Assembly: GCA_916048095.2 (NCBI GenBank)
Contig: OU696590.1
Location: forward strand, 264,001 to 328,000
Source of the DNA: Sacculina carcini
Taxonomy: Eukaryota > Arthropoda > Thecostraca > Sacculinidae
Length of the DNA: 64,000 nucleotides
Direction of reading: 5' to 3'
Position numbers and translations under genes: made by a program. This document shows positions 27,595-40,900 of this stretch, in pieces; the first letter of the stretch is position 1, and each line of letters opens with the position of its first letter. The notes under the pieces are model-generated. The model saw nothing but the letters and a program-made list of their open reading frames with translations. It did not search any database and was not told the DNA's origin.

Positions 27595-30500
27595 GTGTGA
27601 CGTAGTGCGTCAACAGACAGCTCTACACTACCGCGATATTTTTCACAAGAGATCTGTGAATTGAAAAGCGAGTTGCCTGAATCCACAATTGAACGTGTCT
27701 TGTTCTCAAGTGATCTTTCAGTTGACTTTTATACGAGGAATTAATGCATAATAGACACTCGGCAATGAATCAGCATGGCGTAGTCACACAACGCACCCAC
27801 AATTACATAATACGCACTGCGTTACCCACACGCACCAATAAAAACCTGAATCAATCACGAAATACACGTGACAAACACAATGCAACGCCGCCTGTATTGA
27901 AATTTACAACGCCCAACACGTACACAAACACACACACACACACACACAAACACACACGTACACACACGTACACAAACACAGAAACCGACGATTGTGGGCA
28001 ATTTGGTAGCCATGAAACGACGAAAACACGCCCCACAGATGGTATAAGACAAGCAGTAGCGCGCCAGGTACTGAGATATTCGTGATCGGAGCGACTTAGC
28101 GATCTGACGTGTCACACAGCACGAGCGCAACACCACACACCTCTAACTATCATGGACTGCAAGAAATGCTGTCAAAGTAAGTGGATCCATCACTCAGCTC
28201 AACTATATGCTTGCGTTTGTCATTTGTCTGCGATTAAAATAACATCGGTCAAATTAACTAGGCAATGCTGCATAAACGAGCCACATAGCTGTTTGTCGAA
28301 GAAACGCGATAATTGTGCTCAAAATATTCAAGCAGAAAACACAAGCAGTTAGCAGTTGATTGCCAATTGAACGCAGACTTATTAGCGAAACTCACAAATA
28401 CACCCGCTCTTACTGTGTCCTTATTGTGCCCTCTACTGCGTCCACAGACAAAACGTGTTGCGAGAAGGGAGATTGTTGCAGCAAGGGGGGCGAGTGCACT
28501 TGCAAGAATTGCTGCTGCAACAAGGGATGTTGCAGTGAAGAAGGAAAGTGTGCACAGGACTGTCATTGTGTTCAAGCCGCCGGCAAGACGGCTCCATCGC
28601 AATAATCTTCACATGGACAAACAACACCAAGTCTAAGACTCGCTGCAAAACGTCTATTCTCTCGCCAATCTTCTTATTTTCAAACTTTTCAAACTATGTT
28701 CTATACTAGCATTCAGCTTAATAAGTTATATGTTGGATAAGTTGACTAATCCTAATTTCGCTCGTCTCTCGTTTCTAATAAACAAGTATATTGTCTATAT
28801 TACAGAGTATACTTTCAACCAAGCGTTGTACTCTAGCCTCTTTATGAACCAAATAATCACCTAATTACGCTTGTATCTCGTTTCTAATAAACTAAAACTC
28901 TTCCTCGACGTGTTTGATTTATACCGACAAATTGAAAAATAAGTACAAAACATACTTTCCATTTGTGTATCGCAATAGTCATGACAATATGCTTGTACAA
29001 AACAGTGATAAACAAAACAAAAATACAGTTCATGATAGCAATAAGTTAATTCAAGTGACGCGCGACACTGCGTGACATGACGGTCGTCAATAATTGTCCA
29101 TCAGTGCAACATAACAATGTAGACATTCACGTAGGAATAGAACAGTGACTTATCACTTATTGCAAGTACTGAACCTCACAAGTTCACTGCATGCATCCAA
29201 CATTTGTGCTTGAAGTATTATGAGAGAAATCACAAATAACGTACGATCAAGACAGTCACACAAGTAGGCTACTACTGAGTGGACCGAGTTGCTTGCAGCA
29301 CAGATATCAAGACCAAGCCATGTGACGTGATTAGCTGCAGCCAATGATGACCAAGCAGAGCTTGACGTCACGAATCATACGAGTTGTTGAACCAAACCTC
29401 TGAACTCCTGAAACTGCCTCACCAAACCCCTGAAGTTCGATAGAATCACTGAATTAGTGACAGCTCGCACGATTAGACAGCCAGTTCGTGCACACAGTGG
29501 AACAATGGCTGTGATGCGGTTTGTTATCGCGTGAAAATCTTTGTGATGTGACGTCTGTGTGCAAGTGGAAATTCAGCAGCAGAAACACATTGTACTTGGT
29601 GAATATTGCCTGGTGAAATTACAGTATTACACGGATATAATCGCAGTGAAACACACCAGGAACGTGTCTACATATCACGCGCTATCTCAGTTGCTTGAGA
29701 ATTGACATGCACACGCCTCTCATATCTGACCCTACCGCCCCAGTGTCGTGTTATCAAACCCAGAGAAACAAATGAACGACTGAAAATGAGTCCGACTGCA
29801 CAAAACACACAGACAAGCAGAACGAGGAGAATGAGGTGACGTCTTTCATCAGTCGATCAACACGAATCGTCCCATATTTTGCAGTTTAAATTTTGCAGTA
29901 TAAATTCAACACCTATTATTATTATTATTACTAATTATAAGCAAGTCCAGTAGCATTAGAAGAGTGTAAGTACTAGACAGAAAGAGAGATAAAAAGTAGA
30001 CAATTCCAGAGATAATTCCAGACTTGGAGAACAAAACAATAAATAAATAATAACCAATCCATCCGATAAGAGTCTCATATAAAATCAAATAAAACTTGGC
30101 GAGAAGACATTCACTTGGACAAAAGCAGCATTGTGATCATGTATGGCAGTAAAGGGCTGAACAAGACAAATAAACAAAATGATACAACAATCAGCAAATG
30201 ATTGTTCTAGCACAGGGGTCGACAACTCAAACGAGCCATATTGCACCACAAAACAAATATGTTTCGAGCCGCACAAAATTAAAAGCTTTATATCAGCCTT
30301 ATAATGAAGATAACACATGTTGTATGTATCTACATTTGCCTATCAAAATAACTAAGTTGACTACAAATACATAATAAGCCACAAATATATTTCCCTCTCA
30401 TCTTTTTACATTTTCAGACATTTTTGAAAAAGCTCCAGGAAGCCACTAGGCAGTGCTAAAGAGCCGCGGCTTGCCGACCCCCGTTCTAGAAGAACCCAAT

Positions 30501-33500
30501 TGCGAGCAGTTTCAAGTGTCACGTGAGCTCGAAACATCAAGCGTGAGTCAGTAGGTTGGTTGATAGCAGGGTTGGTGATTTTTTTACAAAAAAAAATCGG
30601 ATATATTTTATTTAAATCAGATTTTTTTATTTAAATCGATTTTTTACTTTTTCGTATATTAAACGTCATTATTACCATTCTTAACTGATTTTAATTTTCC
30701 ATAGACATCCTCGCACCCCCTAAGAATGGGCCTCGCACCCCCGGTTAAGAACCACTGCACTAGATGATGTGCGACGCTCATCTGCTCGCCAACATGCTTC
30801 ATCCTTCATTGCAAGGTAGACGTCTGTCTCAAGAAGATATTTACTCTGCAATGGAGTACGCTAACGTGGAGCATAAGAAGCTGGTGCCCATCATCATGAA
30901 GTTGCAGGCAAAGTCGCCGCCTTTTCAACAGTTCAAGTTCGCTGAATCTGTTACCGAAAAGCTGCCTGCCATCGAGTGGTGGGAATCACACTCGAGTTTT
31001 CTAGATGATGAAGTCATGACTTCGGTGCGGCAATTACTGACAGCAGTTGCCTTGTCCTCCGGAGTGGAGATAGTGTTCTCTTCCTATGGGCTGGTCCACT
31101 CCAAAGTGAGGAACCGCTTAGGAACAGAGAAGTCTGCCAAGTTAGATTTTTTGTTTAAGGCTATGAATTAGGATACGCAAACTCCACACAAAATGACGTG
31201 TCTTGTCCACATTTGTCATGATGTTTTTTGATGTTTTGAATAAAATGTGCATACCTTAATGTTCAGCTTTTACTTTACCAATGTGATTAAGCATTGCGCC
31301 AAGCTATTAGCAAATGATATAAATACTAAAATTTTATCAAGAAGGAAACTTTTCTGCAATTTTACTGACACATTTAAATGAATTAATAATGTGAAGACAT
31401 CAAGTGATACGTGTAAAAAATACCGTATCTTTTGAAAAAAATGCAAATGCAAAATTTTGTTGTTGCGGATTTTACATACATGTAAAATCCGGTGAACAGC
31501 ACTAATGTAGATTCTGAACTATCCACTAACAGTGTTTGATTTGTGCCACTGATAACAAATTGGCTAATTTAAACCATTTAGACCAGCCTGATTTGGATAA
31601 GCCACCCCCGGTAAGGTATCACTTAGTAAAACCGCACAATATTTGTCAAATAAATTAAATAACTGAATTTGATTTAAATCATTGATTTTTTATAAAAAAA
31701 TCAATTGGTTTAAATCAATTTGATTTAAATCAGCCAACCCTGGTTGATAGTGAACGAGTTGTGTGCGAGATTGAATCTTTGAGAACGGTTGACTAAGAGC
31801 ACGGCGCAATTGAGTGGTAATGTTTATGTCGAGCAGGCAAAACGCAATAAACAATCCAGAACCCGTGACAGACACAGACGCCCACTAACATGATGACAAA
31901 GAGCAAATACAGACCGAGAGATACGATAATAATCGTTGCACTGCCAGTTCTTACAAGCACACTTACTACAGTATCAATAAACACGACACAACGAGCGTGC
32001 GCACATAAAACGTAAACACACACACAGACACACACCGATGCATATAAATCTGGTGCGTTGCTGATGGTCAGACTACATTTCGCATTGACGCTCAACCTTC
32101 ACGCTTCACAGACTACAAACAACGCAAACATGCCGTGTCCTCAAGGTACGTTGCCTCCACACAAACACTTGTATATAGGCACACAAACACTTGTATATAG
32201 GCACACAAACACTCGTATATAGGCACACAAACACTTGTATATAGGCACACAAACACTTGTATATAGGCACACAAACACTTGTGTATAGGCCAGAAAATGA
32301 AGTACGGTACGGTACGATTGGTTTTTCGTGATTCGTACCAACGAAAAAATTTCGTACCGTAGTTTCGTACCGTACCTCCTTTTTTGCAATCGTACCGTAC
32401 TAGTACGAAAAAAAATTCGTACCGTAATTTCGTACCTTTTTCGTACCTTCAGCAATCGTTCTCACAGGACTTGAATCGATATTTGCTATCCCCATATGTG
32501 GAATTCTATAATATACATTATTATACACTTGATATTATATTTTACTAAATATTTAATACTAAATGAAACACGAAATGTTTATGAAATACGTTTATTTTAC
32601 TTTACATCATATAAAGAAAACGTTAAATGGGACCCTTCGACATCATGTAAAATTACTTCATCGGTATATTCACTTTATTGGTAAAATTACTGAAAGCCCT
32701 GGCGAATTAAGCGAGTTGGTTGTATATGCTTATGATAATATGGCGCGGCTGAAGCAAATACAAACACAATGATGAGGTTTCTGCGTCATGTTCATACAGT
32801 CATTATACGCGAGTAAAATATGAACTCTTTTAGATACCGGGTTCCATGGAAATAGTCAATGAGTTAGCATGTCATTCGCCTATTATTTCTCACAAGCATG
32901 TACTTTCTCACTCGGTTTTATTGTGTACCTCCCACCCGATTTCTGGAATTGTGCTCAAACAAATGCAACTGTATGCAACTGTATGTAACTGTATGCAACT
33001 GTATGCAACTGTATGCAACTGTATGTAACTGTATGCAACTGTATGCAACTGTATGTATGCATACTTTTCATTGACGTAATTTCATTGGCGTCTTTTCATT
33101 GTTGTAATTGAAGGGTCATAAAATGGTAAAGGATTCCATGTAATTGGCCAACTGAGCCAGCGTTGAACACTAATGAATGATAGGTGTCTTCCCCCGAGTC
33201 TCGAGTCGAGTCGAGGTCTCGAGTCAAAGGCTTTGACCAATTCTCTTTAGTACGAAAAAGGTACGGTACGTTACGAAATTTTTTTCGTACTTTCGTACCG
33301 TACTTCGGAAAAAATTTCGTACCGTAATTTCGTACCGTACTTTTGCCCGAAATTCAATCGTACCGTACCGTAATTTCGTACCGTACCGTAACGTACCCAT
33401 ACTCTGGTATAGGCACACAAACACTTGTATATAGGCACACAAACACTTGTATATAGGCACACAAACACTTGTGTATATGCACACAAACACTTGTGTATAT

Positions 33501-34899
33501 GCACACAAACACTTGTATATAGGCACACAAACACTTGTATATAGGCACACAAACACTTGTATATAGGCTCACAAACACTTGTATATAGGCACACAAACAC
33601 TTGTGTATAGGCACACAAACACTTGTGTATATACATATATACGTGGTATGTCAAAAATACACAAACTGAATTCATGAAGTAAAATGTAGCTCATTCAGAA
33701 GTTACAAACCTGGGTCTATAGACACACACATACACATAACTACTGTATCTTTAAGATGGCTGAAAAACAACACATGAATATCATTTATCAAAGCAAGAAC
33801 TTAAGGACAGTCTAGATCAGTGGTTCTCAACCTTTCTCCTCTGATTCGCCACTTCTTAATAAGCCATCTCTTCATTTTCCACAACAGCGATAATAAATGC
33901 AATACGTTCAGTTGTTACATCAAAGTAAATGTGAAGATGTCATTAGAAACAAAAATAAACCAATTTGAATTGATAAAACACACATAGTTGTCCTGTTCTG
34001 TCCGACCTTTAGTTTCCCACTTGACAACTCTTCCATTCCCTATCACTGGGGAATTCCCCACACAGGTTGAGAACCACTGGTCTATAAGAATAATCAATCA
34101 GGAAACATTGATTGCAACACTTGTGTGTGTGTATGTGTGTGTGTATGTGTGTATGTGTGCGTGTGTGTGTATGTGTGTATGACAAAGTATGAGTTTTAGT
34201 ATGGGTTAGAGCGAAAGTTAAGAATAATGCCAAATTACGAGGAATGCACAGTGTTTGAAACTAGCGTAATAGAAGAAACTGCTAGAAAGCTACGACTAGA
34301 AGCTAGAAGTTAGTTGTTAAAAACCACTAGAAGCACCAGAATCTAGTATAGAAGAACCTGTTGGACTATTAGAAATAGTCTGTTGGACTATTAGAAATAA
34401 CGACGGGAAATGGTCCCACACAGAATTTTACAACATGCAGTACAACAGCAAGACAACCAAGAAACAAATAAAATAAGAAATGTTAGCGGTTACTCTCAAC
34501 AATTGTCTCGCTTTTGTAACACGACAAAACTAGCAATACCAAAAGCAACGATGCTATGTGATGAGACGAACAAAAGGAGCTAAATTGACGTTTGATGTTT
34601 GATGTTTTGTGTGTGTTGAAGGTTGCAAATGTTGTTCGCAGTGCACATGTTGCAGCAGCGGTCAATGCAAGGCTGGGTGTCAGTGTGGTTCGTCTGGTTG
34701 CAAGAAATGAGCTCAACAACGCAGTTGTATCATGAATGATGCAACATCATACAAGCCTCAACCGAACTGCGCATTGAATATGAATGATGGAAAACAGCAT
34801 ATTGGCTCTTCAAAAACTTTGGCATTGCACGCGATTGTTAATACAGAAATTTGAAATTGAATTTAAGTTTGTTGATGCACGCGTGTGTGTATGTGTGTG

Positions 34900-34939
<40 letters not shown>

Positions 34940-37900
34940 TGTATGTATGTGTGTGTGTGTGTGCAATGCGCAATAGACAGCATCGAATCACAAATAAAAA
35001 TAGAGGTAGGTTGAGCGAGCGTAGTTGAAATGATACATTATGAAAATGTGCATTATATTGGCTCCATATTGAGAATAACTACTACATTCGGCAACCTCTG
35101 ACAGAAGAAAACAATAAACACAAAAACAAAATGTGTTGCATTATGAAACAGCACTGCACGACAAATAACCAACTGAATACTAATCACGCACACTGGTCAT
35201 ATATAGTCGTATATACTGGTCATATATAGTCGTATATACTGGTCATATATAGTCGTATATACTGGTAATATATAGTCGTATATACTGGCCATATATAGTG
35301 GTATATACTGGTCTTATATAGTCGTATATACTGGTCATATATAGTCGTATATACTGGTCATATAGTCGTATATACTGGTCATATATAGTCGTATATACTG
35401 GTCATATATAGTGGTATATACTGGTCATATATAGTCGTATATACTGGTCATATATAGTCGTATATACTGGTCATATGTACTGACAATAGTGAACATTTCA
35501 TCACTCTATGATGAGCTATAAATACCGCTCTATGGTTGAGCTTTTGCAAAAAAACATGTTTCCTCAACTTTTTTTATATGTTCTTGTTTTTTAAAACATT
35601 TTAAAAATCCAGCATGTAAAAGTTCTTACCAACTGTGTTATTATCCAGTGGTGATATTATGACGCTAGGGTGTTATTATCCAGTGGTGATATTATGATGC
35701 TAGGGTGTTATTATCCAGTGGTGATATTATGATGCTAGGGTGTTATTATCCAGTGGTGATATTATGATGCTAGTGTGTTATTATCCAGTGGTGATATTAT
35801 GATGCTAGTGTGTTATTATCCAGTGGTGATATTATGATGCTAGGGTGTTATTATCCAGTGGTGATATTATGATGCTAGGGTGTTATTATCCAGTGGTGAT
35901 ATTATGATGCTAGTGTGTTATTATCTAGTGGTGATATTATGACGCTAGTGTGTTATTATCCAGTGGTGATATTATTATGCTAGGGTGTTATTATCCAGTG
36001 GTGATATTATGATGCTAGTGTGTTATTATCCAGTGGTGATATTATGATGCTAGGGTGTTATTATCCAGTGGTGATATTATGATGCTAGGGTGTTATTATC
36101 CAGTGGTGATATTATGACGCTTGGGTGTTATTATCCAGTGGTGATATTATGATGCTAGTGTGTTATTATCTAGTGGTGATATTATGACGCTAGTGTGTTA
36201 TTATCCAGTGGTGATATTATTATGCTAGGGTGTTATTATCCAGTGGTGATATTATGACGCTAGTGTGTTATTATCCAGTGGTGATATTATGATGCTAGTG
36301 TGTTATTATCTAGTGGTGATATTATGATGCTAGTGTGTTATTATCTAGTGGTGATATTATGATGCTAGGGTGTTGTTATCCAGTGGTGATATTATGATGC
36401 TAGTGTGTTATTATCCAGTGGTGATATTATGATGCTAGGGTGTTATTATCCAGTGGTGATATTATGATGCTAGGGTGTTATTATCCAGTGGTGATATTAT
36501 GACGCTAGGGTGTTATTATCCAGTGGTGATATTATGATGCTAGGGTGTTATTATCCAGTGGTGATATTATGACGCTAGGGTGTTATTATCCAGTGGTGAT
36601 ATTATGATGCTAGTGTGTTATTATCTAGTGGTGATATTATGATGCTAGGGTGTTATTATCCAGTGGTGATATTATGATGCTAGTGTGTTATTATCCAGTG
36701 GTGATATTATGATGCTAGGGTGTTATTATCCAGTGGTGATATTATGATGCTAGGGTGTTATTATCCAGTGGTGATATTATGACGCTAGGGTGTTATTATC
36801 CAGTGGTGATATTATGATGCTAGTGTGTTATTATCTAGTGGTGATATTATGATGCTAGGGTGTTATTATCCAGTGGTGATATTATGATGCTAGGGTGTTA
36901 TTATCTAGTGGTGATATTATGACGCTAGTGTGTTATTATCCAGTGGTGATATTATGATGCTAGTGTGTTATTATCCAGTGGTGATATTATGATGCTAGGG
37001 TGTTATTATCCAGTGGTGATATTATTATGCTAGGGTGTTATTATCTAGTGGTGATATTATGACGCTAGGGTGTTATTATCTAGTGGTGATATTATGATGC
37101 TAGGGTGTTATTATCTAGTGGTGATATTATGATGCTAGGGTGTTATTATCTAGTGGTGATATTATGATGCTAGTGTGTTATTATCCAGTGGTGATATTAT
37201 GATGCTAGGGTGTTATTATCTAGTGGTGATATTATGATGCTAGGGTGTTATTATCCAGTGGTGATATTATGACGCTAGGGTGTTATTATCCAGTGGTGAT
37301 ATTATTATGCTAGGGTGTTATTATCTAGTGGTGATATTATGACGCTAGGGTGTTATTATCTAGTGGTGATATTATGACGCTAGTGTGTTATTATCTAGTG
37401 GTGATATTATGATGCTAGGGTGTTATTATCCAGTGGTGATATTATGATGCTAGGGTGTTATTATCCAGTGGTGATATTATGATGCTAGTGTGTTATTATC
37501 CAGTGGTGATATTATGATGCTAGGGTGTTATTATCCAGTGGTGATATTATGACGCTAGTGTGTTATTATCCAGTGGTGATATTATGACGCTAGGGTGTGG
37601 TTTTGTGGCTGCACGTGCGTGTAATTCTCATTAAATAAACGTATATTGAAACATTCTCAAGAACCCTCGACTGATATATATCGCAAGACAAGGTGTGTCA
37701 GTTGGAACTTGCGAGAAAACATGGACCACAAACTAATAAATAAATAAATTGAGGATGATTCATCATGAGGGTGATTCATCAATTATTGTTATTGTTATCA
37801 ACGTTGCACGAGCGAAACCGTCCATATATGACCAAACATACGACAATTAACCAACCATACATGTTAGCTCTCGAAAAACTGGCTCAATACGACTAAATGT

Positions 37901-40900
37901 TTCAATTTTACAATTCAGTTTATATGATTAAACTGTTATCAGGGTGTTTCAATAAATTTTCTGTTTAACAATTAATTACATATTTTAATTAGGTGCTTAA
38001 TAACACTCATACTGATAGTGGAACCGCAGCAAATTATTAATTCCGACTAATCTCAAAGTAAGAAGAGAATGCATAAGAATAATTTCATCTTTTGACCAGG
38101 TTGAAATAGTGAAAACAGTGGGAACACTGGCAAACCAGGATCCAGCATATTGGTTCCACACGGATCCAACACATCGGTTCTACACGGATCCAACACATCG
38201 GTTCTACACGGATCCAACACATTGCTTCTACACGGATCCAACACATTGGTTCCACACGGATCCAACACATTGGTTCTACACGGATCCAACACATTGCTTC
38301 TACACGGATCCAACACATTGCTTCTACACGGATCCAACACATTGGTTCTACACGGATCCAACACATTGGTTCTACACGGATCCAACACATTGGTTCCACA
38401 CGGATCCAACACATTGGTTCTACACGGATCCAACACATTGGTTCTACACGGATCCAACACATTGGTTCCACACGAATCCAACACATTGGTTATACACGGA
38501 TCCAACACATCGCTTCCACACGAATCCAACACATTGGTTCTACACGGATCCAACACATTGCTTCTACACGGATCCAACACATTGCTTCTACACGGATCCA
38601 ACACATTGGTTCTACACGGATCCAACACATTGGTTCCACACGGATCCAACACATTGGTTCTACACGGATCCAACACATTGCTTCTACACGGATCCAACAC
38701 ATTGCTTCTACACGGATCCAACACATTGGTTCTACACGGATCCAACACATTGGTTCTACACGGATCCAACACATCGGTTCTACACGGATCCAACACATTG
38801 GTTCTACACGGATCCAACACATTGGTTCTACACGGATCCAACACATTGGTTCTACACGGATCCAACACATTGGTTATACACGGATCCAACACATCGCTTC
38901 CACACGAATCCAACACATTGGTTCCACACGAATCCAACACATCGCTTCTACACGGATCCAACACATTGCTTATACACGGATCCAACACATCGGTTCTACA
39001 CGGCTCCAACACATTGGTTCCACACGGATCCAACACATCGGTTCTACATGGATCCAACACATTGGTTCTACCCGGATCCAACACATTGGTTCTGGTTCTT
39101 GTTGATGTTAGAACTACCGAAGGAGGATGAACTAACACAAGCACGTTCTTGATACGCTGTCATGTATAACCAATACTCATAATGGTCGATGCAAACAGGA
39201 CATTATGAACACATATCAGTAGCTGCCGTTCATTCACGATATGATAGTGATGTTCTACATGAAACATCACTCGTACAGCCTATCATAAAGGTTAAAGGTT
39301 AAAGGCCTAAGTGACAGCTGCTACACGGGAAGAAGCCGAAGCTTATGAACACATAGGTGTGTCCCGTGCAGCTCGCTGCCACCGCAGAACCGACCCTCTC
39401 CACGCTATGACGCCACAAGGACGTAAGACGTATTAGAGAGGGCCACCTCCCCAGAATGCATGACAATATATTAACAATATATTCTGCAATATCCAGTGTA
39501 TCACCGCTCTGTACCCAATTTACAAGCGGAAATTATCAATTTCGGGGAATAATTTAACACCAGCACGCGATCAGCCACACACACACACACACGCACACGC
39601 ACACACACGCACGCCAATTGTTCAATAGAAAACTACGCACTGACAGCTTGCTATAACTCAACACCAGACCGTACTTGATACTTGCTAGGACTGAATAATT
39701 GTTTAAACATCAATAACACCTCATACATAATATTTATACAGTATTAAACATAATAGCAAATACTTGATAATTAAAGTTATTTGACGACAAATGTCATCTC
39801 ATGTATAATTTGTCATATATTTTAACGATATATCATTAAACTATTAATATAATTTGTAACATGTATGAAGCAGTTTTCATCGTAGTATTGCATTCAATTA
39901 GACGCTATGTATATCTAGGATAGAGTATAGAGAAAACATGGATCACACATCAAATGTATAGACGTCGCTAGTTGTAACATAGACAATAACAGTCAGTCAG
40001 TGAGTCAGGTGATATTGTCAGCTGAACCAAACAACACTCAGCCCTGATATGCTGCTAATATACACGACCAATGAAACACTGTAGCCAGAAAGGCCGGCGA
40101 AATCAGTGAATTATATGTACCTGGACCTGGGAATTATATTCAATTATAATGGAAAATTCAGGAAAGGTCAATGGGATCTTACAGAAAGAGCCACAAAGGC
40201 CATGTATAGTGTTATCGGAACAATTAGTAAACACAGTTTACCAGTAGATATACAGTTACAAATGTACAAAAGTATGATCATGCCGATACTGACATATGGG
40301 TGCCAAGTGTGGGCAAGCGAGGCAATAAGAGAAATCGAGCTGCTACAAACCAAGTTTCTGAAGCAAGTTTCATTTGTTTATAAGAGGGCATGCAATGATA
40401 TGATATATGGTGAAACTGGAATATACCCCATAGAGATCTATATAAAAAGAATGGCATTCAACTACTGGATTCGCATAATATCTGGTAAAAACACAAAACT
40501 CAGTTATATAATGTATAATTGCCTACTTAAGATGTTCAACGACGGAACATACGTTGCACCGTGGTTATTGTATATACGCAACATTTGTAATGAGTGCGGG
40601 CTGTGCAGCTTATGGACACTGCAAAATATATATAATCCCGTTAGCACAATGCATATGGTTAAAAGAAAACTCAAAGATATATGGATTAACCAATGGTATT
40701 CGAATATGGCAAGTAAAACGTTGTGCTGTAATTATAGACTATTTAAGACGACTTACGAGTTGGAAGATTACCTAATTAAACTCAATAAACAAGATCGGAT
40801 ATACATAACAAAAATAAGGACAGGTAATCACCGGCTGGCGGTGACTAGAGGCCGCTACAGTGGGACAACACGACATCAACGATACTGTGACTTGTGCAAT

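Noticed and set aside
38053..39152. Long open frames of about 330-360 codons on both strands
   Set aside because: They coincide exactly with the 24-bp tandem array. Codon content follows the repeat, and there are no domains or splice context.
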